A stretch of 64,000 bases of DNA from Pinus tabuliformis (Eukaryota; Streptophyta; Pinopsida; Pinales; Pinaceae). Under the pieces are notes generated by a model. That model made no database searches. It saw only the letters and a program-made list of their open reading frames with translations, and was not told where the DNA came from. The stretch covers positions 209,402,310 to 209,466,309 of the forward strand of contig CM062818.1 of the NCBI GenBank assembly GCA_031772625.1, written 5' to 3'. A program made the position numbers and the translations under genes. How positions within the stretch are numbered: position 1 is the first letter of the stretch; each line of letters starts with the position of its first letter. Positions 1 through 13,118 of this stretch are shown here, in pieces.

Positions 1-956
1 AAAGAAAACACCTCTTACAACAAGGTGTTTTTTATCATCCCTTTTGGCAAAAAACACCCTACATTAATGGAAATATAATTATATTTCTCTTATTATTATA
101 GGAATTTGATAAGAAATAGTTGACAAACTAGGTAAACATAATGTTTTTGTAGATTTCCTATAAGGACTCACAAGTACTATAGATAATGCAATTATAGATG
201 ATATTTTTTTTGATGAAAATTTCTTTACAATCTTGATAAAGACTCCTTGGTTTGATAACATGGAAAAAACCTAGATATAGGAATATTCCATTGATACTAT
301 TTTTATAGAGAACACTGTAAGTTTGTCATGAAAAGTGTCACCTATAGATGGATAAAAGGCCACTTAATTAAGTTTGTATTGGATAAAATTTGTAGAAGGT
401 GTATAAGACATGATGAGGTATGTGACATTCTCCGCCATGATGAACTTTGTGGGGATTGTCATGCTACAAAGAGGAAGAATCAATGAAGTAGATAAAATAC
501 TTTCTAAGGTACAAATACTTGTCCCAAACAACCTAGGGATTCTCACCTAATGACCTCACCTAGGTCAAGTACCAATCTCAAGTAAATTCCAACTAAAAAC
601 AAACTTCCTATTACGCAGGAGTGAATTCAAACATAAAATGCTTTTATACCATGTGGAAATTTCTCAGAATTCAAAATTCAAACAAATTAGGTATTTCACC
701 TTACCATGTGAATTTCCAACATTAGGGTTGTTATAAAAAAAGATACAAAATAACAATATAAAGAAGACCCAGTGTGTAAAAATCTCTCCGACACATCCTA
801 TAGGACTAGACATCCTCTCCTCCTCCTCTTCTTCAAAATAACACACTAAGATTTTATAAAAAAAACCTTAATCTCCAATTTCCTAGGGATAAACCCCGAT
901 CCTATACCTCCAAGATGCTCCAAGGTATGCCAAAAATACCAAGGAACCCCAATGAC

Positions 957-1006
<50 letters not shown>

Positions 1007-1766
1007 CTAATGCTGACTCTTTTTTGGTTCACATGTCACCATAATAGTGTATACAAGTGACTGAATTAATATATATGAATGGAAAGACTCTCTCTTTCCC
1101 CTCTTTATAAGAGATAAGGGAAGTAAACCATCCAATATCGGCCTTAGCATTACAAGCAAGGTAATGTAGCTATGCAAGGAAAGTCTGCATCCATACATCA
1201 CAAGTCTCCTTTGTGATCATACATTCCATGAGGAAGGGGTTCATGTATCTCAATATATATCTATATAACTAGAAAGGAAAGTTTTCGCAAGTCATAACTC
1301 TTCATCATTTAGATATCTGATCTTGTTGAGATTATAAGAAAAAATATTTATCTATTTATCTATCTATTATGCTAGTCTTTGCATTAATCTTTTTACAGGT
1401 GATATGCTTAAGAACCCATTGTTGTTTTCTTGTCATTTAGACCCAAAAGAAAGATGTTATGATCTTATGGCTTAACTCAACCTAGGGTCATTCTCATTGT
1501 CCTTTAGGTAGAATTGAGTCTTTTCATCTCTGTATTATATTCTTATCCTTGTATTCTATTCTTGTATTATGTTTTTTCATATATTAACATAAAAGCATCA
1601 TCCTCTACCCGTCCAAAAAAATATATTATGTTGCAAGATGGACGTATGGACGATATAAGCTAATATTATAATATAAGGAGGAGCAATTACAAATAGAGAG
1701 AAAATGCTAGGGATAGAGAGAAAGAGAGGGAGAGGGGGGGAATGATGGGATGTGCCACTCCCCTTG
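1..1766. other. Left flank, no gene seen
   Basis: Short reading frames here look random; none has a recognisable domain. The stretch holds a perfect 9-bp stem (5-13 with 23-31), a GA microsatellite and a purine-rich block at about 1690-1740. The segment ending near 1620 (poly-T-rich, then an A run) could be the 3' tail of a non-LTR element, but there is no second line of evidence. Confidence 0.5.
959..1005. repeat. (GA)n microsatellite
   Basis: About 23 uninterrupted GA dinucleotides, seen directly. Confidence 0.95.
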
Positions 1767-1910
1767 CACTACAAGGAAAAGACCTTCTAGCAGAGGTTAT
1801 AACAAAGGTTTTTAGTGTTACGGAATTGACACACCATTCGTTTGGAATAGTAGAGGTTTTAATATAACTTCATTACAACTAAAAAAATTTAGGCAACTAG
1901 AGGTTCTAGC

Positions 1911-2300
1911 GAATTTTTATTTTTATTTATTATTATTATTATTATTTTTTATTTATTTTTAAATTTTATTTATTAATTAATTTATTAAAATTTTTATTTT
2001 TATTTTTTTTTTCTTTTTAATTTTAATTTTAATTAATTAATTATTTTTTGTTATTAATTAATTAATTTTATTTATTGATTTATTTTTGATTTTATTTATT
2101 TATATTTATATTTATATTTTTTAGTTATATTTTTTATTTTATTTTATTAATTTTAATTTTAATTTTAATTAATTAATTAATTAATTTTAGTTTTTTAATT
2201 AATTAATTAATTTTTTAATTTTATTTATTTATTTTTAATTTTTTAATTTTTAATTTTTTAATTTTTAATTTTTAATTTTTATTTTATTATTAACTTTTTT
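1911..2300. repeat. AT-only low-complexity tract
   Basis: Almost 400 bp built from TTTA, TTAA and TTAATTAA words with practically no G or C. It separates the putative CACTA terminus from the degenerate repeat array. Confidence 0.9.
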
Positions 2301-2303
2301 TTC

Positions 2304-2850
2304 CAGTGCACTTAATGGAATAAGTAGCACCGGTGTACTACATACATAAACCCACCAGGCTACATACATAACTAAAAGCACCAAGACGTTGAATGTAAAG
2401 AATATCGATGCATAATATATACTGCACTGGTGCTAAGAGATACAAAAGCCCGTGAGCGTTCTTCTAAGGAATGACACAAGAGCACACAAAAAATAATTGC
2501 TGTGCGGGTGATTTTTTTTTAACTTGCAGCGCCGATGCGCATTGTTAGTGCAAAGGCTCTGGTGCGTTAGTTATACAAAAGGACCAATGTTGTTAGTTTC
2601 CTTAAAGCACCAGGGTGGAGATAATATTTTGTAGGACCAAGAAGTTAGTTATATGAAAGCACTAGTGCGTTAAGAATTACAATGCACCGGGGAATTAATC
2701 TCAAACATGATTGGTGCTTGAAGCTATAAATGCACCAATGCTCTTGTTTCTTAAAAGGCATCGGGCATGCTAAATTTTTTTGTCATGGTGTTTTTATATA
2801 ACACAATGCAATGATGCTTCTATATGTTATACGCACCAATTTTTTGAATG
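2304..2850. repeat. Degenerate ~25-bp tandem array, core GCACCAGTGCGTTAG
   Basis: About 20 diverged units follow one another. Each has a GC-rich head (GCACCGGTG, GCACTAGTGCG, GCACCAATGC, GCGCCGATGCGC and similar) and an AT-rich tail close to TTAGTTATACAAAA. Heads recur near 2327, 2378, 2424, 2530, 2556, 2607, 2659, 2684, 2732 and 2833. Many heads are near-palindromic. The position inside a CACTA-like end suggests subterminal transposase-binding repeats; that is an inference. Confidence 0.7.
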
Positions 2851-3271
2851 AGATTTTATTTTTTAGAAAGATTGACATGTGATAATGCAATTATTGTAAT
2901 TTTAAAAATCTGTTATTCATCGAAAAATCTACATATATCTTATAATGATATTCATATAAATTAAAATTTGATTAGTGAATTTGTATATGATGTTTGGACT
3001 AATTTGTTATATTATTAGATTTCACATCTCTTCATTATAATATTTAATCAATGGTGTAACATTTCGTAGCGACATTGCATAACATAATAGAATAAATTAA
3101 AATGTATTTTATTATATACCAATAAGAGGTTCTTTGTCATACAAAATAGGATTGTTATTGGTAACCCCTTATCTTTCAGTTGGGACACTATGTCATTAAA
3201 GAAAATATCTGATTTTCAAAGATAATTATTTCAAAAAATACAACATGTTACATTGATATCCAAATCGATCA

Positions 3272-3392
3272 TCATTCTTCGCTGGAACTGCTGTCAGTGC
3301 TCGAGCTACTTCCATGACTTGGGTTATTTGGAGGAATGTTTTGTTGATTGCCTTGATTGCTTTCATCTTCTTGATCTTGCAGTTCCACCTGC
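3272..3392 (-). pseudogene. Possible last exon of a transposon protein
   Basis: Read on the minus strand, a polypyrimidine tract and CAG acceptor end at 3393. They are followed by an open frame ending in an acidic, serine-rich tail (VELQDQEDESNQGNQQ, then SSSSTDSSSSEE) and a stop at 3272. The composition is unlike the surrounding AT-rich DNA and looks like a genuine protein C-terminus. A CACTA transposase or accessory protein is the natural candidate because of the terminus at 1767, but no conserved domain is visible. The upstream exons would lie beyond the insertion of H. Confidence 0.35.
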
Positions 3393-3489
3393 AAACATAA
3401 AAATAAAGTGTAATGGGTGTATCTACATTGGTGAGAATAATGAAAATTGAAATAAATAATATACATTAATGTAAATCGAAAAGCAATGT

Positions 3490-5531
3490 TGTAACAACCC
3501 TGGGAAAAAATCCATGTAAAAATTAATAAAGGTAAAATAATACCTTGGTCACGGGACACATATTCCAAGCTTAATGTTAGGAAAAAACATAGTGACAATG
3601 ATAACTTGTGATTAATTAATGGCTAAGGAAAATGGAAAAGGAAATGGTAAAGGCTTTGGAAAGGCATAAGGCATTTATTAACATTTTATTTATGAAAATA
3701 ATGGAAATTAGGAGAAAAGGGAGGTGAAAGGTCACAAGTTACATGTAAGGAGGAAAATAAAGGAAAATAATGGAAAATGAAGAAAATAGAGGCCTCATTG
3801 ATAAAAAGGCTTAAGAGGATTAGTTGGCACCTTTTGTCAGTTTAGTTTTGGATCTCTCTCTATTATCTCTCTCTCATACTCTTAGACACTTAAAGTTTTC
3901 TTGGAGCACACTTGGGGGAGTGTGGCATACTTGAAGTTTTGAAACAAGAAGGAAAAGGAAGAGTGGGATAGCGCAAGAGGACATCGAGATCAACAACTAA
4001 AATGGGTTTTACTTGCAGGTACCGAGTTGCATGTATGTTTTCCTCACTAGTTTTGGCATGCATGGCATATGCATGCAATTTCTTGGTTATGATATGTCAT
4101 TGGCGTAGAGGATTGCCTAGATTGACAGTGGATTTTCCTAGACTTTCCATTTCCTGGATAACCATGGCATTGTGGATTCCTTTCTTTTGTTTTCTGGTTG
4201 GTTCTCATGTTACTTTGGGTGTGGGTTGAGTTACTAGTTTCTGGAAGCCTTGGTTGGACAAATGCTCTGGAAGCCCTGTAACAACTTGGGTTGAGCTACT
4301 AGTCTTCGAAGCCTTGGTTGGAAAAACACTCTGGAAGCCCTTGGTGTGTTGAGTTACTAGTTTTGGAAGCGTTGGTTGGAAAAATTCTCTAGAAGCTTGA
4401 CGACAGTTGTGGGTTGAGTTACTAGTCCTGGAAGCCCTGGTTGGAACAAACACTCTCGAGCCCTAGGCAACTTGGGTAGAGACCAATTTGGTGATGGTCA
4501 GTGATGTATGACCGTGAGGTGGAATCATTGGTTAAGGGTTAAGGTGGTTTTGCCTTTGGAAGCCATGGATAGTTTTGAATGATTTGTTTTATGAGATCCC
4601 ACATTCATGCTTGGAATATGGCACGGGGGTGACTGATTGAAATAAATATTTGGTTCAACCTAGTCTATGGTCGGGTGGCTTGTGTAAGTCCCATACCTGG
4701 TCGACTTATGGAATCATCAATAAGAGCTCCCTTTCTCCTCGATATTTTATGGGTAAATATTCTTGTTTATATGTGGCTTATATGGCTATTATATCCTTGA
4801 TATTTCTGTTGGTTATATGCTAGTTATGAATGAGTTTTATGACAATGAAAATGTATGGCTCTCATCGTGTTTTGGTTAATCATTGAATGTAAAATGAATA
4901 TATGGCTTAATAGATGGTAATGTAGTTGTTGTGATGAGGAACCAATGCTTCTTAGTGATACTAAGATAAGTATGAGACCCCTATGCTTAGATATGTTGTT
5001 TAATCCTGTAAAATGCATATTTGTGACATGTTTAGTGAAATGCCTATCATGGTTAGTAGGGGTCCAGTCAAGTCCTTATTCAGGTAATTTTATTTGTATC
5101 ATTGTTTTGATGTTATCTTTCATTTTTGTAAGTTTCATGGAGTATTGGGCAGTGACATGAGCTCTAGCCCTGAAAAAGTGGCACAAAATTCAGAGTCACA
5201 GGCACAAAACTACCTGGAAAAGTCCCCAGTCGCATGCATGCCCATGATGTGGGAGAGAATATAGGGTTCCAGTCACACTCATGAACATGTTATGGGAACG
5301 ACTGAGGTTTAATGCAGTAAAATGTTACTTTGTCTCAGGGGATAGTCACCTATAAGGTTTGGATGGCTCCTGGGGGTTCTGTAGTATGTTAGGAAGGTCG
5401 GTGTAGTGTGTTCCAATGGTTCCACTTCCTTAACTGTCACATGGGAAGTTGAATTATATCATAGTAACTCTTCATCACATGTTATCCTAGTTGGATGGTT
5501 ACTTGGGTAGATGTGGGAGGAGGCAGTTACA
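3490..5531 (+). repeat. Element H 5' LTR
   Basis: It starts TGTAACAACC and ends GCAGTTACA, a 6-bp terminal inverted repeat. It matches 54876-55557 plus 62930-64000, which is the 3' LTR in two pieces. No clear TATA box was found. Confidence 0.92.
4225..4465 (+). repeat. ~63-bp tandem repeat inside H LTR
   Basis: Four diverged units begin with GGTTGAGTTACTAGT near 4225, 4290, 4349 and 4413, each containing GGAAGCC and TTGGTTGGA. The same array is in the 3' LTR at about 62988-63195. Confidence 0.8.
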
Positions 5532-5534
5532 GAG

Positions 5535-5546
5535 TGGTATCAGAGC
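5535..5546 (+). other. Element H primer-binding site (initiator tRNA-Met)
   Basis: TGGTATCAGAGC lies three bases after the LTR. It is complementary to the 3' end of plant initiator tRNA-Met and fixes the sense of H as plus. Confidence 0.92.
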
Positions 5547-6389
5547 ATGGTTCACCCCTCAGACTAGATGGGCGATGTGTTGGCCATACATTCATGTTGG
5601 TTGCATATGTGTTACTCATACGTGTGGTCTATGTTCTTGTTTCTTATGCATGGTGCTGATCATGGTTGTAGTGATGTCGACATGTGAATATTGATGGTGT
5701 TGTCGTGGAATGTGTCGTATGAGTGTATGATTAGTTATGCATTGTTTATACAATTTAGTGCTTACATGTTGTCAAGTGTACATCGATATGGTTGTTGTTT
5801 TCATACATGAGGTCATGATGTTTAATTGATATGGTCATGCATTGATGACTAGCCTATGGCTAGGATGATGCCTATATGTTGTTATATCTATATATTATAT
5901 GTCTATATGATGTTATGATTGTGTTTATACATGTATCATGCTAAATTGATTGATCTTACAGATGAGATATCCTCCCTGAATTATGCTAAGGTACATTGGT
6001 TTTTTTATGATTTGGTTTACCTAACATAATATGCCTTGTAGGAAAGAGATCAAGATGACTAACAAGATGGTAGAATACAGTTCACGAGATTCTCCTTATG
6101 GATCAGATGAGTAGTGTGGTGTTGGGAATTCTTCTGACTTAGCAGACACACTGAGAAGATTGAAGGAAAAAATAAGGAGTTGTAAAGTAGATAATGACAG
6201 AATCATGCAGGAACAGGAGAAACAAGCATAAGTCAATGTAGTAATCCTTCATAGTTTGTCAGGATTGTAGAGATAAGGATCACTTCAGCTTAGCCACTGG
6301 CAGGAGGAAAAAACTAATGGGGAATATGGAAATATATCTCATGGTGGGTACATGTTCAATAGAGAGGACACGATAGAGATGACAGTTCC
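5547..6389 (+). other. Element H leader, no intact gene
   Basis: Untranslated leader and the start of a decayed gag. Stops occur in every frame and nothing else is recognised. Confidence 0.6.
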
Positions 6390-7170
6390 TTGGAAACTCC
6401 AGATAAGAAAGGTGATAGACACATGTACTATTCTAGTTCTGGTTCTGACAAGAACTATGATCATCATTGTTATCATCCTTACAGGAGGAGTGACAAGGGA
6501 TATTTTCTGGATGAGTTTAAGAAAGCAAAGCCACCTACATTTGATGGAGAGATGAAGAAGTCACATGATTCAGAAGCATGGTTGTTTGGAATGAATAAGT
6601 TCTTCAGGTTACACGATTATTCAGAGAACATGAAGGCCAGAATAGCTACATTCAGTCTTAAAGGTAAAGAAGACATATGGTGGGAAGATATAAAGAATAT
6701 CAAAGATATTTATGAAGAGGAGTTGACTTGGAGTGAGTTCAAGAGACTATTTAGGAAGAAGTATCTATTGGATAGATATACTATGATGATAGGGAAAAAG
6801 AATTATACAAGTTGAAGATGAGATCTATGACCGATGAGGAGTACATTAGCAGATTTCTAGAGTTGTTGAGATATGTGCCTTACCTCAAGGAGGAAAAGGC
6901 CAAGATTAAGAGATTCATCCGCGGGTTGTTGATAACATTTAAAGACAAGATTGAGTTTGATGAGCCTAGATCATTGGAGGAGGCAATCCAGAAGTTAAAG
7001 CATTGTTATGAGCAATCAAAGTGCAGATCTGAGACTAAACTGGACTGGAAAGGTAGTGCAAAAAACAAAGTAAAATGGGACAAGAAGCGAGAAAGTCCTC
7101 AGGGTAAGGTAATAAAGAGAATGTGGTGCCATCTAAGAAGTTCAATGCATCTGACAGAGGATAGGGACTT
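6390..7170 (+). pseudogene. Element H gag, N-terminal part (broken)
   Basis: Two overlapping frames (6390-6815 and 6812-7170) give a Retrotrans_gag-type capsid region: FDGEMKKSHDSEAWLFGMNK, then WWEDIKN, then LTWSEFKRLFRKKY, and after a frameshift near 6812 a stretch with TDEEYISRFLELL and RFIRGL. Gag would form the virus-like particle that packages the RNA. The reading is cut at 7170 by element A and resumes at 40108 with a decayed zinc-knuckle region. The frameshift and the insertion make it non-functional. Confidence 0.8.
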
Positions 7171-9372
7171 TGTTGGGAAAAATACTGAGAGGGGGGGGGG
7201 GGGTGAATCAATATTTTAAAACTCACAACAATAATTTTCTTTTCTGAAATATATACGTGACTTTACTGAACCCAACTCGCGTATGTACACGACTGCTGTA
7301 AAAGAAACTAGCGTATGCTTAGTAAATTTTTAAAACAACTAATTCTTTATATGTTAAACTTAAACTAAAGCGTAAGAGATTTATTGGGAATTTGATAAGT
7401 AGTAAGAAGGTGTAGCAAGAATAAAATAAAGTATCACACATAAGTAACACACATGAACACCAGGATTTAAGGTGGAAACCCAATGTGGGAGAAAACCACC
7501 TACTGTTGTCATCTTTGACTTCTTTTTAATATAAAGAAAAATATTTTTTCAATCTTGTACTAGTGTAGACTCATACTGGTATGCAGGCACTCACCTGTAG
7601 AACGCTACAACCTTCGCTCATTCTCACTCCTACTGGAAGGGAGCTCCAACCCCCTAGCTCTTGTACTATCATAAAATTGTACTAGTACACAGACACCAAC
7701 CTGCAGAAGGCTACAACCTCCACTCGTTCTCTAGCTGCTACTAGAAGGGAGCTCCAACCCCCTGATCTAATTTACCAACTACTACTGGAAGGAAGCTCTG
7801 ACTCCCTCAACTCTAGGGACCACGTTTCATAAATTTTCACACTGGATCCACTTGCTACAACACATCATAACTCGTAGGCCATGTTTCATCAAAATTTCAG
7901 ATTGGACCCACTACTGACTCTTAAGCTCAATTTCAATAATCAAACTGTAACGCATCACTATAACACAATCATCAACCTCTGACACAACTAAATACCCCAA
8001 TCACTAAAACCCAATCAATTGAAACTTAATCAAAACTCAACCAATCAATTGGAACAATCAGATCACTGTAACCAAAATATCAAACATCATACTACACATT
8101 ACAAAAACCATATTCTGTTACTGCAAATCATGTTCAACCATCTGTTAAAATGTATACGCTACTTCACTTAAGGCAACCCGTGTGTATACACACTTTTTTG
8201 TAGAGAACCTGTATACAGATCTCAATATACTGAAAACTTGTAATTCTGAATCAGAAGCAGAGTTGACCAAAGATATTATGAAATATTTTGTTAGCTTACA
8301 GAACCTTCATACAATTAACAACATCAATAATATTTTCAACCAATCAAAATGCAACCAAATTCAACTTCATCATTCAAACAGTTCTACTTCAGACATTATC
8401 ACTCAACCCAGATCAATATGAGGACATCATTGACATACAACAAAGATACAACAACACTGATTAGGTTGATCACTCATTTATGAGAAGAAACCCTTCCTTT
8501 ATATACACGACTTTGAAGAGATGAACCCGCATGTATATGCGACTTACCTAAGACTAACCTACGTACAGATCTGTAAATTTTTCAAAAACCCTTCCTTTAT
8601 ATACATGACTTTGAAGAAGTGAACTTGTATGTATACACGACTTCACCGAGACCAACCTGCGTACAAATCTGCATATTTTGATCTAAAATTGCGCAACTCT
8701 TCAGAACTTCAGAAAGACCCAGATCATAATATTTAGAGATAAAAACATATGTCAATACTTAGATGTACTCAATCCATGAGCAGATCATACAATGGAAAGT
8801 CATTTCAGGTCTCATGATCTTGATCCATCATTGTATTCATCATTGCATACTTAATTTAGATCAAGTAAAGAATCAAAAGCCCATAATATTCATATTTGAT
8901 TTAGATGTAACTGTTCATAAGATTTACATCACTTGCACATCTTACACACTTTGATCATCACCACCTTATATAGTTTAGACCTTTTCAATACCATGGCTCA
9001 AACCCTTAGTTATGCAGATGGTATTCTTTGATGGGAGCAATATCCATTGTCACTGTCATTAATATGGCCAATACCATGGTAAAGACCCCTGGTATTTAGA
9101 ATACCATGGTGAAAAAACTATACGCGACTTTGCTTCACCAAACCTCCATGTATACATGACTTGGCCTTGACAAATCCATGTATAGATCTTAAAAAATTCA
9201 CCTTTATCAAACTTTTGATTCTGGTCTGTAAATATTTGTCCCATCATTCTGTTATTTTGTTCCATCGCCCTGTAACCTCTAAATTGAGCTATGGATTCAT
9301 CTAGTTACCATATACTTGTTCTGTTACAATTGAGTTTCCATCAAGGACAACACATGCATCATAATGCCAATA
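7171..9372 (-). repeat. Element A LTR1
   Basis: Starts TGTTGGG and ends CCAATA. It matches LTR2 throughout and includes a run of about 13 G near 7190. A sense-strand TATA-like TATATAAG lies near 8965-8973. A ~100-bp internal duplication spans about 8487-8690. Confidence 0.9.
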
Positions 9373-11359
9373 ATATCCCCCTCTCGACTTGATGGAAACC
9401 ATGTTTCTATTGATCATGTCAACCTATAGAAACCTCTTAAATACATCAAATAACTATTATTCAAATACCAAGATACTATACTATCCATTCTCCCCCCTGA
9501 GCACATGCTTAATATTTAGAAAGATTTTAAAATGAAGAACATGGCTCTATAACTCAACTGAGTATGACCTTCCTATCACCAAGGACTCATACTTACATCA
9601 ATCACCCAACCAAGTGTGGATATATATTTGACTCAACCACCCAACCAAGTGGGATTACATATTTGACATGACCTCAAAAGTCCATACATGACTGAATATG
9701 AAAACTATTAAATCATAGATCTCCAAATTACCTTTACATCAAATGATATACATGCTATTTATAACAAATACCAAATACCTAAAGAAGACCATGATAGTTA
9801 TCAAAAACTATCATACACCATATATGATCTCCACCATAAGCATCTATCAACAACATTAAGAGTAAGAACCTGTATATGTCCATCATCAATTCACAAGATA
9901 AGACAATGTAGCTTTAATATCATCAACCTGCGACTAAGTATGATGCATATATATTTTCATTCATATCTGCTATCAACTCATCCTCTTGACCTTATCAAGA
10001 TCAACTTTCTATTTTTCCTTAGTAGAAAACGTCTCAATCTATGTTCATAAAAAACATAGCCTTTCGTGAATCAACTAAGCATATGCCATATCTCCAAGCA
10101 GTACTGCATATATCTTCACAAAACCATTCACATCATATCATTTACATGTGAAAGCACCATAGTCATTGTCCATGACCATACCATCATCATCAAATCATCG
10201 TAGTAAGAACTGCATGTTCTTACAATAACCCTCAAGATATCAAACATGTATCATCACTAGGGAGTTTTCTAACATCCCACATCTGATAAGCATCAATCAT
10301 GAAATCAACATATGTGAGAACCAAGCCTATCATCATAAAGTAAGATAGGAAGAAGTATTCATCATTCCTTATCATCATCATTATGTGACTAAGTAAGCCA
10401 TGTCTCCAAATAGCCATGTCTTCATGAAACCCACAATAACACCATTCTCTTGGCCAAATTTCTTCATACAAGAAGATATTTTATACCAACATCATTTACC
10501 AATATGTAACTTCAGTAATCATCCTTTTGCTCCTTATTTATAATGTATCCATCATAGAGACAAAAATATGTATCTAGCTTCTCATCAATGAGAAAAACAA
10601 ACCATGAGCTCACAGTTATTCATCAAACTTTCTTGATAACATCAAGAGAAACAATCCTAAAACAATATACCATGTGAGAGCCAAGAACTATAGGAATCAT
10701 TATCCATAACTTCACCATATGAAATTTATGCATCTTTGAAGGCATGATGACAACAACATAAAGAAATGAATGACACTTATCATCATCAAATAATGAAGTT
10801 GTGTACCCAAGCTTTGTTTTTCTACTTGAAATTATGACGATCACTATGTAAGCAACATAACATATGTATTATATGCATCATCAAAGAATCATCCATAAAT
10901 CTCATGAGTAGCATCAAAACAACTATGTGGCTCAAGCAATATATAAGAATCATCTGTGATTTTATCATAGGCAACCCATGATCGCAACACAACATGATGC
11001 ATCATTTAAACACTTCAAAAACATAAGAATCATCACCATTAATAAGCATCGTTATTTACCAAGGACTTCTAAAGAAAACATAATGCCAACAATGCATTAT
11101 ATTCTGCAAGGCTAATGCTCCCCCTGAACCTGTGATACCTGTTCATTGAAAGATCTAATCATTTCATATATGAGTAAGAATCATCAAGGCATCATCATCT
11201 ACTAGTTATACATCAAGTCATTAACAACTTATGAGGGCCAAAATCACTTCTAAATAACATCAAAAGACTGTAATCATCAACTATCAAAACAAAAAAGACA
11301 ATTAATAATTGACTGAACCATATCATACCCTTTTCCTGAGTCTGTCCCACTATTTCTTC
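9373..11359 (-). other. Element A internal 1, non-coding part
   Basis: AT-rich, full of ATCATC words, without a supported coding region. It occupies the place where integrase, RT and RNase H would lie in an autonomous copia element. The PPT is the C-rich stretch just right of 9372 (GAGAGGGGGGATA on the minus strand). The same stretch exists in internal 2, so the loss of pol predates the tandem arrangement. Confidence 0.75.
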
Positions 11360-13056
11360 ATCAAACCAAAATATACGTGACTGTGTAGTTTAGAACTCGC
11401 GTATACACTCGATTTGTCTTCATAAGATCCATGTATAAAAAGTGAAATCCTGAAATTTCACACTTTCTTCTCCCCCTCGAGTTTGTTTTGATTGTACCTG
11501 GTCCTATAACTTTTGTTGAAACATTAGTTCCAAGAATAACATTACCATGATGGTTCTTCGTGATAGACTCCATTTTACTCTTATCTCTAGCCATGTGATG
11601 AGAACATCCACTATCTATGTACCATTCATCTTCGTCTTCGAATGAGCATAGAGAAAGACCACACCTTATCTGTTCTTCCTTTTCTTGCTTATTGGTGGAT
11701 CCATCTTTTTTTTAGTTTTTCTGATATCAATGTTCTTATTTGGTTGCTTACCATATTGTCTACGATGATCCATAGACTTGTTCCTGTATTCTTTTGCTAC
11801 ATGCCCAAACTTGTTACAAGAATAACATCTTATATGTTTCATATTCATTCTATTGCAATCAATGGCTTTGTGACCAAACATATTGCAAGAAAAGCAATAT
11901 CCCTTAAAGTACCTGGAAGCTGATGATCTTTCTATGAGACGATTATTAGCTTGAAACATCATACTTCTACAACTAGCTGCAACATATCCAAAATTATGAC
12001 ATATAGAACATTCAACATTATTGATCATAGGAAAAAATCGATTAACACTTCTATAGTTAGGAGTAAAATATTTTTTTTGAGGACTTTATTTCCTTGGTTG
12101 TTGATGGGGTTGACTTCTTATCTCTTGTTGAGCATTTTAGATTTTGCATTAGAATTCCTTGCCTCAAATTATGAGTTAGATTCACCTTTAATAGTTTCAT
12201 GAAAACCAAGATCATATTTGATGGCAAGAGACCTTTGACTACAAAGAATATTTTCCAAAATCTTAGTATTATCTTAAAATTGAAAAAGTTTATCCTTTTC
12301 TTCTAATTTACCTTTTAGGATACTTACCTCAACCTGATATTTCTTTTCCTTTTCTAGATACTGCTTCTTCATGATTTCTTCAACCTTTCTTCCTTCCTCC
12401 ACTTATTGTTTTAATTTGAGAATCTCATATTCTTGTTCTTCAAATACTTGAAGTAGTTCTTTAATATGCTTATTTTATTTTTCAAGAACTTCTTTTAGAG
12501 AGACAACCTCAACCTCAAGACCTTTACAGTAACAGGTTCTTTCTTTAAGTTCCTTGGTTGTTGTATCCTTTTCAATCACTTGATTTCTTAATGATGTTAC
12601 TTCATCCTGCAACCTTTGACATTGATCTTCCTTCTCCTTGTACTGCTTCCTTATTTTGTTTCCTTCCTCCAACTGAGTTTTTAACCTGGTAAAATCTTCT
12701 TTGTAGGTACATTCCCTTTTATCAAATAGATCTTGTTGATCTCTAATTTTATCTGTGAGCCTTTTAACTTCTTCTTTTATGGTCATTATATTTCTTTCTC
12801 TTTTACCCATAAGACAAAATTCAATTGTTTCATTGCCATACTCATTATCTTCAATATTGCATGAACATGGAAAGGTATCACTAGAGGACCAAAAATCAAT
12901 ACATGATAATTATTTTGATTGATCATCTTCATTCTGAGGTGATTTTGAATATGAATATTTGATTCCATTTAATAGCCAATAATATTCATCACTGTCGCTG
13001 TCTCTTTGAGATGTCTTCTTCTTTTGAGGTGCTTTCTTCTTTTGCTTCCTTCCCAT
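11360..13056 (-). pseudogene. Element A gag-protease, copy 1 (broken)
   Basis: The start codon is at 13056 (MGRKQKKKAP), followed by an acidic linker, a long coiled coil (12810-12250, many heptad Glu/Lys/Leu), the copia-gag motif ILENILCSQRS, three zinc-knuckle positions (12028-11750) and a copia aspartic protease starting WYIDSGCSHHMARDK near 11620. Zinc knuckle 2 is intact (CFSCNMFGHKAIDC). Knuckle 1 has Tyr for His and knuckle 3 has Tyr for the last Cys. Several in-frame stops break the frame. Gag would build the particle and the protease would cleave it. There is no integrase or RT downstream. Confidence 0.82.
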
Positions 13057-13104
13057 TGTCTTGACGGATCTGCTTCAAGCGATCAAGCTTCTGCCAAAGG
13101 ACCT

Positions 13105-13116
13105 GTTATGATACCA
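13105..13116 (-). other. Element A primer-binding site
   Basis: TGGTATCATAAC on the minus strand, just inside LTR2. Its first eight bases match the 3' end of initiator tRNA-Met. It fixes minus sense. Confidence 0.75.
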
Positions 13117-13118
13117 AT

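Larger units (their letters stand above)
1767..3489. mobile_element. Candidate CACTA (En/Spm) DNA transposon end, cut by element H
   Basis: The sequence CACTACAAGGAAAAG at 1767 matches the usual terminal start of plant CACTA elements. Inside it come an AT-rich tract, an array of degenerate short repeats (2304-2850) that could be the subterminal repeats typical of the family, and a possible last coding exon on the minus strand (3272-3392). The right part would have been displaced beyond the window by the insertion of H at 3490. The matching right terminus is not visible, so the assignment rests on one terminus plus layout. Confidence 0.4.

Noticed and set aside
5-31. Perfect 9-bp stem followed by a T run, terminator-like
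   Set aside because: The sequence is plant nuclear DNA; intrinsic terminators do not apply, and short AT-rich stems are expected by chance.
2304-2850. CRISPR-like array
   Set aside because: Units are diverged and have no constant repeat with unique spacers; eukaryotic context.
3890-4453. Short frames in the H LTR that look partly protein-like
   Set aside because: They lie in LTR sequence, cover the 63-bp tandem repeat and are not preserved in the 3' LTR.
12786-12968. 60-residue minus-strand frame next to the copia gag (and its twin at 36327-36509)
   Set aside because: Out of phase with the gag reading frame, which passes through the same DNA in another phase.
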